NCBI RefSeq assembly: GCF_022539505.1
Contig: NC_061514.1
Span: forward strand, 42,706,869-42,770,868
Source: Lolium rigidum
Taxonomy: Eukaryota; Streptophyta; Magnoliopsida; Poales; Poaceae
Length of the DNA stretch: 64,000 bases
Direction: 5' to 3'
The translations under genes and the position numbers were made by a program. This document shows positions 56,587-64,000 of this stretch, one piece after another. The stretch's first letter is position 1. The number at the start of each line of letters is the position of its first letter. The notes beneath the pieces were generated by a model that had not been told where the DNA came from, searched no databases, and was given only the letters and a program-made list of their open reading frames with translations.

Positions 56587-57764
56587 CTACATGCCCAAAT
56601 GGCGGTAGAACACCGTGTAGTCGCCGCCGTCGTCGTCGGAGCCATCGTCCTTCGGCTGCGCGGCCTGGCTGCTGCTGCCCTGGCCGGCGTCTCCCCACCA
56701 CCCCGGGGATGGCTTGTACATATCGTCGTCGGAGGACTCGAGGTCGACGACGGGGACAGCGACGCCGGAAGGAGGTGTCGCAGGACGGCGGTAGCGCGCG
56801 GCATCGTCGTTGGCGGTTGTAGCGGCGCGGGCGGCGCGTTGGCGTGCGGCGGCCAGGTCCGAGCAGCCGCCGCCGCTGCTGCTCCGCCTCCTGCCGCTCC
56901 CAGCCGCGCCTGGCCCATTCCGAAGGCGGCGTCGTCCTCGCGCTTCTCCTCCTCCAAGTCCTTCAGCGACCTGGCGATCGCCTCCGCCATCGCGGCGTCC
57001 TCCGCGCGCTTCACCTCCTCCTCGGCGAGCTGGATTGCGGCGGCCTCTTTCTTCGTCCTCTTCCGGCCGCTCTGCGGCGCGGAAGGCTGGTCGCGGATGA
57101 CGAGGGTGCCGCTGCTGCGCCCTCTGGTCGGCGGCGGAGACGCCGGCTCCTTCTTGACGCGCACCGGCGTCGAAGGCGACGTCGTCTCCTCCCTCTTCAC
57201 CGGCGCCAAGGATGACCTCGGCGCCGATCCGGAAGACGACGAGCTGGCAGCCATGCGCCGTGGCTGCCAGACGTTTCCCCGGCGGCGGCTCGCCGATGCC
57301 CTCGATGGCGGGGGCATCGTGAGCACCGGGAAGTTGCCGCCCTGGATGTGGTCGAGGACGGCCTCGAGATTCCGGCCCGGCGCGCTCCACCAACGTCGGC
57401 GGCCCGCGGAGTTGTTGCGCGGAGGCGGAGGCGGCGGGCCGTCGTACGAGGCGAGCTCCCGCTCCCACCGCCGCAGGAAGTAGGAGTTCCACGCCGTGTA
57501 GTTGTCGGGGTGGTGGCGTGGCTCGGCGCGCTCCTCATCCGTCAATGTCATCCGCGCCTCCTCGATGGCGACGTCGAGGAGGTGGCCCCGAGGCGGCGGC
57601 GGGATTGGTACGCCGCCACGACTCAGCCGCCACCCACCGCCGGGAGGCCTCGTGTCCGGCGGGCAGGGGTACCCCGCCTGGTGGAGGAGGTGCCCCTCCC
57701 ACGCGTGGAGCGAGCGGCGGGGGAAGCCGTTGTTGGCTGCGCCGTCGTCGTCGGAGAACGCCAT
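56587..57764 (-). pseudogene. Element-borne ORF with UIM-like and SIM-like motifs, one frameshift
   Basis: The ATG at 57764 opens MAFSDDDGAANNGFPRRSLH. A conserved-looking N-terminal domain of about 130 residues (WNSYFLRRWERELASYDGPP, RRRWWSAPGRNLEAVLDHIQ) is followed by a Ser/Pro/Lys-rich linker (VKREETTSPSTPVRVKKEPA) and a helix AEEEVKRAEDAAMAEAIARS. The part EDAAMAEAIARSLKDLEEE fits the ubiquitin-interacting motif core AxxxS with acidic flanks. Beyond codon 285 the frame degrades. The neighbouring frame ends with VVDLESSDDDMYKPSPGWW and YTVFYRHLGM at 56587, so a frameshift lies between about 56910 and 56770. VVDLESSDDD resembles a SUMO-interacting motif. Function is unknown; similar proteins are, from memory, common in wheat-group genomes. 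Confidence 0.55.
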
Positions 57765-57774
57765 CGTCGGAGAG

Positions 57775-57853
57775 TGGAGGGAGAGTGGAGGGAGAGTGGA
57801 GGGAGAGTGGATACGGGGTACGCCTCGCGGCGAGCGGAACGGCGTATATAGGT
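57775..57853 (-). promoter_or_regulatory. TATA box and repeated 5' leader of the element-borne ORF
   Basis: On the minus strand CCTATATACG (near 57841-57851) lies about 80 bp upstream of the ATG. Between them CCACTCTCCCT is repeated four times (57775-57815). The box fits a real transcription unit. Confidence 0.5.
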
Positions 57854-58303
57854 GCGGCTGGCGCGGGGGATTAAAATGCCGCGTGGAGTGCGACGCGTCC
57901 GCGGCGAGCTGACCGGCGGCAGCCTTTAGTGCGCGCGGAAGACGATGCGTGCGCGGAAGACGACGACATTAACTCGCCGCGTGGCCGGCGAATGCAGACC
58001 GGCGGCAGGCTTTCAGCGCGCGGAAGACGATGCGATGAGGACGACGATCGGTTTCTCTCGCCGACAAGTTGGGGCCACCAGACGCGCGGGAAGTTTCCTC
58101 GGTTTTTCCCGCGCTTTCGTTTCGTCCGGAGTCCCCGAGCGCTCCCCGGGGGGCCGGGGATGGCGTGGGATCGCCGGATGTATTTAGGCCCAATTCCGGA
58201 CGAAAACGAGGAACCGGGGGCGCGACTGGGCCGAATTACGCCGTCCGGATGGAAAAAACGCTCGCCGGGGGCCTCGACGGGGGGACGAGTGGAGATGCTC
58301 TAA

Positions 58304-58858
58304 TATGCACGTACATATCGCCAGTTCATAAAATATACATGACCGGTCAGGCTTAGTTTAACTAAGCTCCATCCATTAGTGCTTTAGTAAAACACACGAT
58401 AGCGTGCATGATTATCTAAACTGAATTTGGACGCATTTTGCACTATGAACGTGGAATATCCTCACGTATACATTTGATACTCCGCATATTAATCACAAAA
58501 TATCATCGAACAAATGCCCTCACACCAAGTCGAGTTCGAACGCGAAGCGAGTCGAAGTTGACTTGGTGTAGAAATATTTTTCAGGACGAGTAGCACGTAG
58601 TTGAAAGACCTCACGTGCATCAGGAAAATAAGAGAAAAAAAAATCGATACAAACTTCCGTAACACAAATGCCCCCCACCGAGTCGAGCTTGAGAGCGGAG
58701 CAGATCAGGCTCGGCTTGGTGAGAAATACATTTATGAACAAAGTGGCGCAATATTCTGGTGCGGCCAAGAACCTGTTTGGGAAAATTCATGTGTGTGTAG
58801 GAAATAATTTTTTCCGGCCTTAGGGAGTCATCGAACCAAGGAAAATAATTGTAGCCAA
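58304..58858. other. Unassigned stretch right of the Harbinger-like element
   Basis: A loosely repeated pair CGAGTCGA/GAGTCGAGC occurs at 58525-58565 and 58675-58710, each beside CTTGGTG and a GAAATA word. No gene is recognised. Confidence 0.35.
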
Positions 58859-59270
58859 GATACTTAGTTGGGTCGTATAGCTGCCACGACGACAACCGAC
58901 CAAGCATCCTTGTGTCATCCTCAATTTGCAGCGAACTCCTTGCCGCTCCTTGAAGGTGTTCATTGATCAAGTCGTGACCGCCTAGCTGCCACGGTGCCAG
59001 CCGACATGATCGAAGGGTTTCACAGCTTCACGCTAGCCGCACAGGTGCGCTACACTGCTCATAGATACTTAGTTGGGTCGTATATATAGCTGCCACGACG
59101 CCAACCAACCAAGCATCCTTGTGTCATCCTCAATTTGCAGCGAAATCCGTGCCGCTCCTTGAAGGCGTTTATCGATCCAGTTGTGACCGTCTAGCTGCCA
59201 CGGCGCCAACCGACCAGATCGAAGGGTTTCACAGCTTCACGCTAGCCGCACTGGCGCGCTACACTGCTCC
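58859..59270. repeat. Tandem duplication, 204 bp unit, two copies
   Basis: AGATACTTAGTTGGGTCGTA starts copies at 58859 and 59063. Both contain CAAGCATCCTTGTGTCATCC and CACAGCTTCACGCTAGCCGC, and the second ends at 59270. The copies are about 90 percent identical by eye. The unit is 68 codons long, but no frame is open through both. Confidence 0.88.
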
Positions 59271-60950
59271 CATCATTAACCCTGGTGTAGTTAAGTAAAC
59301 AAGATATCGGAACGCCCATCGATTCTTGTCTTGTGGTAGCCCGTGCCACGCCGGGTTAAGCACAGACTTGTATGACGACGAAGGTGGTAGCAATAAAGGA
59401 TACCACCTCCATCGTGGATGAGAACATAGTATTTCCCCCGGTGTTGTTGTAGAATGTCATGGATAGACATGGTTGAGGGATGTCATGCCCCCTGTAGAAG
59501 CGTGAACGCCGATTTGTCGTCGGTGAAGGTTGGTGTAGTGCCGACATACCATCGGTAAAGTGGATATTGCCCCCAGCTCCGTTGCCGAGGGTGACGCCGT
59601 GTACTTGGCGCCATTGATGAAGCTTGGCGTTGATGCAGAATGCCGCCGGGAATGGGCATGTTGGATGTTGCCCCCGTCTCCCGTGGGCCCACACGAGATT
59701 GTTGGTGACATGGCGACATAGGTTGGTGATGCCGCCTGACGCCAGTGACAATGCAAGCCATCGAGTGTCGATGTAGGTGTATGGACATGTGAGTGTCACT
59801 CCGTTTGCATTTGTGCTTGGCTGCATAGAGTTAGTCCGAAAAAACCAACCAGAGAAAGCCGAGATAAAACGTAATCAAGGAAGAATGAAGAACAAATATT
59901 TTTTTGTTTTTTTTTAAATGTTGGCTTTTCCGCTTGCACACTAGCTATGAGCGTGACATCAGAAAAGGTTGCCGAAGGACTTAGTCATCGGGAACCGTCG
60001 AAAGACCATGACGATCATAAAACAACTTTTCCTTGCGTGTGTGTATGTGTGTAGCGTGTTTGAGGGTAGTGTGCTTGGAATGCGCCCGAGAGACAGCGGA
60101 AAATCATACCCTAGCCCATCGAAGCAATGAGTAGCCCAACAGCTCCACCATGCTTCCTTCCGTGCCTCAAGAACCCAGAGACATGGGTGAGGAGGAATTG
60201 CGGTAGGTGGTTTTGGGATAACGACTTGAAACCTTTTCATGCCTTGGCGAGGGGTGGTGAATGACTATCAACGGCCTTCTTTCCAGTGGTTCCCTACATT
60301 CTGGGGGACTTGTATACTTGCTTCTGGGGTTGATGGAGATTTTTGTTTTTGCTTTTTGTGAGGACTTCTTGGAGGGACACATTTGTGATTTCCTTTGACT
60401 TTCCGAGATTGTGTCCTCTTGAGGATTGCTTGAACTTGCTTCGAGATTGCTTCTTCATTCTCTCTCTCTCTCTCTTTTTTGTTCTGGGATCGCTTGAAAT
60501 TCCTTGGAGATTGTTGGTGTTTCCTTGGCGGAACCACCTTCAGAACTTGGAAGATAGCCATCCACCTTGGTGGACTAAAAACCCTCAGGCATATTATGTG
60601 GAGCTTTTTGGTGGCATGCCCCAGGGTTGCCACGTGGCTTCGCACCAAGTCCAACTTCGTTGGGTTGGGCAGCCCTTCCGTGATCTTTTCCCTAGCGTCT
60701 TCCCCGAGGCATGGTGTCTCCGTGAACTCGAGACACATCCGAAAGAACGGGGGTGTGGGACCTCATTACTCGGAAGTGCCCAAGTAGTCTTCTCCACCAT
60801 CTTTCGGAGCATGTATTGTGTGTGTCGTGTGTTGTGGGTGTAGGTGCCGCTCCCCTTACCACGAGATACACCGTGTGTCCGCTAGACAAGTCATAAGGCA
60901 GCCAAATCATCAGTCACAAGCTAAGCGTGATTAGGAAAAGCCAGAGTTTT
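59271..60950. other. Unassigned stretch, no supported gene
   Basis: Long frames exist on both strands (59356-59826 minus, 60268-60738 minus, 60343-60843 plus) and overlap each other, so none is chosen. A CT run stands at 60461-60477. From about 60480 to 60800 the plus strand reads like LTR-type leader DNA (CTTGGCGGAACC, CCACGTGGC), but no ends were found. Confidence 0.35.
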
Positions 60951-61790
60951 TTTTTAGGACTTTGTAGTCCACGAAAAGGGGGAAGACAAAGCGATCATGA
61001 GTAAACCTACATATGCAATGGTAGGTGCACTGTAGACTTTGATAGGCAACCGGAAAACCCCTTTTGGTAAAATGGCAAAGCGAATTGAAAAGCCAAAAAA
61101 AGGGAGAAAAATCACGCAAAGTACTTTTTCAAGAACCCGCCATTGATTGGGGGCATAGGCCGGGCTCCTTGTGGATCGACCAGCTGATACGCTCCCCCGT
61201 CGTACGCCTGCTCGATGGCGTATGGACCTTCGCATTTTGGCTCGAACTTTCCCCTCGTCTTATGTGTGACGACGATGGGGCGTCGAAGCACGAGGACTAG
61301 CTCGCCTTTTCTGAATACCCGTCGCTTGACGAGCTTGTCGTAGGCTCGCACCATGTTTTGGCGGTAGAGCTCCAGGTTTTCCCGCCTGTTGAGGCGCGCT
61401 TCTTCGAGGGCGTCAAGCTCCTAGTACCGAAGTTGTATTTGCCCATCTTGTGTGAGCTATTCATGAATAGCCACCCGTAAAGAGGGTAGCTGAATCTCCA
61501 ATGGCAAAACAGCCTCACTCCCATACACTAGGGAGTAAGGAGTTGCTTTGTGTTGGGGTACAGACTGTGACATGGTACGCCCACAAGGACTCATAGAAAC
61601 AGTTGGGCCTATCCCTTCGGTGCCTTGTCACCATCTTGTTGAGTATCTTGCCGAGGGTCTTGTTGAAGGCCTCGAACGTGTCGTTGGCTTGAGGAGTAGC
61701 CAACACACCACCACGATGAATAGCATGGCCTTTTCCCCGGCCATCATGTTGGCGACGGCAAAGTCCATGTACTAGCGTGTACACGTGTCG
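60951..61790 (-). pseudogene. Ty3/gypsy integrase remnant (core end and C-terminal part)
   Basis: On the minus strand, 61784 to about 61530 reads NDTFEAFNKTLGKILNKMVT and PNCFYESLWAYHVTVCTPTQ, the end of the integrase core of gypsy elements. 61354-61112 reads MVRAYDKLVKRRVFRKGELV ... KFEPKCEGPYAIEQAYDGGA and ends FLKKYFA with a stop, which is the typical integrase C-terminus. Frames shift at least twice between them. 60951-61111 is the downstream non-coding tail. Integrase inserts element DNA into chromosomes; this copy is dead. No LTR or RT is attached, so it is an isolated fragment of another element. Confidence 0.8.
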
Positions 61791-61859
61791 TGAATAGCAT
61801 GGCCTTTGCTCTGGCCATGCCCGCCCCGCCGTCTTGCCTCATCGGTCTTGAACTGCGTC

Positions 61860-62215
61860 GGTGCTGGTGTTGAACGCCGCCTCACATTCTAGCAAAGAAA
61901 TGGCGCCGAGATGTTGTCCCGCCTTGCCTTGGACCTATTCGTGGTGGTGGAGATGGAGAGGGTGCTGGGATACAAGGCGACCGCCCTGGCACGAACATCA
62001 TCATCGCGCCTCGCAGGTGTGGAGATGGCACCGCGCTGCATGGCGGCAGCCTTGTCAAGGACGTCGTCATCGTGCCACGTGAGTGTCGAGGAGATCATGC
62101 CGCGTTGCACGCCGGTAGCCTTGGCGCGTATGTCATCGCAGCTCGTGGAAGTGGTAGTGCGCCGCAGTGCACGCCGGCAGCCTTGGCTAGACGTCGTGAC
62201 GACTTTGTAGTTTCG
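61860..62215. repeat. Diverged tandem repeats of about 70 bp
   Basis: Words of the type GTGGAGATGGCACCGCGCTGC, ...GGCAGCCTTG and ACGTCGTCATCG recur three or four times with strong divergence. The same vocabulary forms the regular 74 bp array near the right end of the window, so this looks like an older part of the same array. Confidence 0.6.
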
Positions 62216-63230
62216 CATGAAGTGCGAGGGGTACACCCGGTTGAAGTAGACGTGGTCGGTAAAGAGAAATAGAGAGGAGATCGAGGTGACTCTTTTCTAA
62301 AGTAGTCATGAAAATGCGTAGAGCGAGTGTGTGGCTGAGTGCGCCGTTGGATATGACGGCAGCCTCGATGCCTGTGCTATCGCCGCGACTTAAGGTCACT
62401 AGCTCACTTGGCGCATCTTGAGCATGGTTTTACAAGAACGTGCCTCCAAACATGCTTATGTGAACAGGTACATGTACACGGACATGGATACGAGCTACTA
62501 TCGGTAGCATCATCAAGCATTTTGTGCTAGCGCTGGATTTCTAGCGTCGCGTAAGACGCGTAGCTTGGCCAAGGGGAAGCCGACCGGCTCCTCAGCGTAC
62601 GTCCATGAACGGCTAGGAAGCCACCTTTGCCATCATTGCCGAGAAGAACATGACGGCGACCGCGTACAACATGACGGCGGGGACGCGGCCGCGCACAGGC
62701 GACAGCGACACCAGCGGCCATGGACAGGCGACGACCGTGCTAGCATGACGGGCAACGACGGCGGTTGTGCTTGGCTGGATGGTGAAGAAGGCGGCCACAC
62801 ACACAGCTCACATGTCACCCACGCAGACGGGAGTACATGCCAGCTAGCTACGTGCGGTCATGTAAGCGCATGCACAGCTCGTGAGGAAAAATATGCATCG
62901 GCATTGCCCTTGCATAGATTTTGAGCCAGCTAGTAGCTAGCTCACCGAAGTGAGTAACTTCTTGAAGATGGACCAGCCATGTGACGATGGGATGATGATG
63001 GCACAGCGGCGACCCGCTGACTTCCCTTAACGTCTACACCCGAGCCGGAGGACTCGAAGATGAGTCAGCTGGGTGTTGTTAGCGACGCGATGGCAGGGCG
63101 GCGACTTGCCGATTCCATAGAATACGACTGGCCATGCATCCTCCGCAACATCCCTGCTGCAAGCCGTGTGACTCGATCATCGATGAAGGAAAAGATGGCA
63201 GTTCCAACACAGATTTCGTTGCCGCCGCTC
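62216..63230. other. Unassigned GC-rich stretch between arrays
   Basis: Frames such as 62565-62924 (plus) are open on both strands and have no recognisable domain. 62255-62310 resembles 54243-54300. Nothing else is supported. Confidence 0.35.
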
Positions 63231-64000
63231 GCGTAATGGAGACGACGCCAGTCTGCATGCCAGGTGCTCCGGCACAGACGTCGTCGTCATGCCTTGCGGG
63301 TGTGGTTGAGAGGGCACCGTGCTGAACGTCGGCAGCCCTGGCACGGGCGTCATCGTAACGGCTCGTGGGAGCGGAGAGGGCATCGCGCCGCACGCCGGCA
63401 GGCCCATCGCGGACGTCAGCTCAGGGGAGCGGAGACGGCTCCGCTGCTTGACAGCAGGCCCGTCACGGACGTCTTTGTCGTGGCTCACAGAGATGAAGAT
63501 CTTGACGGGCTACACGCCGGCAGCCCCGCCACCATGACGGCGTCACCTTAGATGTCGTTCACGGAGATGTGGATGTTGCTAGGCTACACGCCGGCATCCC
63601 CGTCACGATGACGGCGTCGTCTTGGACATCGTTCGCGGAGATGGAGATGTCAGCGGGCTACACGCTGCAGCCTCGCCACCACGATGTTGTCACCTTGGAT
63701 GTCATTCATGGAGATGAGGATGTCGCGGGGCTACACGCCAGCAACCTCGCCACCATGACGTCGCCTTCTAGGACGTCGTCTGCATAGATGAGGATGGCAC
63801 CGGGGTACACACCGGCAACCCTGACACCATGACGTCGCCTCCTTGGGCGCCGGCTCCGGAGATGAGGATGTCGCCGGGCTACACGCCGGAAGCCTCGGCA
63901 CCATGACGATGTCGTCTTGCAAACGGTTCGTGGAGTTCGGACATGGCGCCGGGGTACACGCCGTATAGCCTCTGGCAGCGAAACATGTCGTTGCGTCGGC
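63231..64000. repeat. Tandem array, 74 bp unit, continuing beyond the window
   Basis: TACACGCCGG, or a close variant, stands at 63511, 63584, 63659, 63732, 63806, 63880 and 63955, a spacing of 73-75 bp. Each unit contains ACCATGACG..GTCGTC and GAGATGAGGATGTCG words. From 63231 to about 63500 the copies are more diverged. Arrays of this type are known from the interior of wheat-group CACTA elements, but no CACTA terminus is visible here. Confidence 0.85.

Larger units (their letters stand above)
56293..58300 (-). mobile_element. Harbinger-like (DTH) element, 2.0 kb, without transposase
   Basis: TAA occurs at 56290-56292 and 58301-58303. The ends are inverted: GAGCATCCCCACTCGT (left) and GAGCATCTCCACTCGT (right, minus strand), 15 of 16 identical. 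CCAAATCCGG near 56329 and CCGGATGG-type words near 58245 extend the resemblance. The only long frame is a minus-strand ORF with its own TATA box. No DDE transposase or Myb-like protein is encoded, so it would depend on an outside source such as the element broken at 4005-5305. Confidence 0.8.

Noticed and set aside
59356..60843. Frames of 99-166 codons on both strands as genes
   Set aside because: They overlap on opposite strands, lack domains, and the region reads like LTR leader DNA.
60951..61790. Endogenous pararetrovirus or other viral insertion
   Set aside because: The integrase C-terminus words (VLVLRRPIVVTHKTRGKFEP type) are those of Ty3/gypsy plant elements. No movement protein or viral coat motif is present.
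1..64000. CRISPR array, prokaryotic operon, rRNA or tRNA genes
   Set aside because: Repeats are either transposon parts or satellite-like without unique spacers of fixed size. The transposon content is that of a plant nucleus. No tRNA or rRNA signature was noticed by eye; a tRNAscan run would settle the former.

Overview
The window is repeat-dense plant nuclear DNA, most likely intergenic heterochromatin of a grass of the Pooideae (the wheat, barley, rye, ryegrass and oat group). The evidence is LTRs that start TGATACGTC with a TGGCGCCGTTGCCGGGGA primer-binding site, a gag lineage that follows a TGGCACGCCCGGTGGGAC primer-binding site, a CACTA terminus, Harbinger termini with TAA/TTA duplications, a Stowaway-type MITE and a Helitron-like 5' end. 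I see no rRNA, tRNA or CRISPR array and no intact cellular gene. Genus and registered family names are not decided, so I use working names.

Working names. RLX-1 is a complete non-autonomous LTR element at 5577-14320. RLX-2 is a related family with four copies: 2a, a solo LTR at 6303-7898; 2b, cut short at 14433-16327; 2c, complete, minus strand, 30719-37299; 2d, complete, minus strand, 45580-52314. RLX-3 has the same LTR style, minus strand, from 41675 to about 53480. RLG-4 is a gag-only gypsy-type element at 26867-40309. RLG-5 is its older relative, starting at 26626 and resuming at 40315-41674.

Layout. 1-2208 is the end of a CACTA element whose body is a tandem array of about 136 bp units. 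2212-5576 holds an LTR fragment, a Harbinger end and a broken PIF/Harbinger transposase. 5577-14320 is RLX-1 with solo LTR 2a nested in its 5' LTR. 14433-16327 is 2b, cut by a Helitron-like element whose 5' terminus is present three times in tandem (653 bp units). 18302-26625 is lower-copy AT-rich DNA with exon-like gene fragments, a Stowaway MITE and a perfect 246 bp inverted duplication. 26626-53480 is a nested stack: RLG-5 received RLG-4 in its LTR, RLG-4 received 2c, RLG-5 gag received RLX-3, and RLX-3 received 2d inside its reading frame; four insertions carry visible 5 bp duplications. 53480-64000 is GC-rich and full of minisatellite arrays, with a 2.0 kb Harbinger-like element (56293-58300) and a gypsy integrase remnant (61112-61790).

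How the parts work together. No element here encodes reverse transcriptase. RLX-1, -2 and -3 share LTR ends, primer-binding site and polypurine tract but carry different coding modules, so they look like trans-mobilised passengers. Copies 2c and 2d are near-identical outside one block of about 0.8 kb in which the coding module has been exchanged. Other points of interest are an antisense acidic ORF with a Myc-like nuclear localisation motif in RLG-4, paired hairpins in the RLG-4/RLG-5 leader, a Harbinger-borne protein with UIM-like and SIM-like motifs, and a marked excess of LTR-to-LTR differences at CAG/CTG sites that looks more like a methylation-linked base-calling footprint than mutation.
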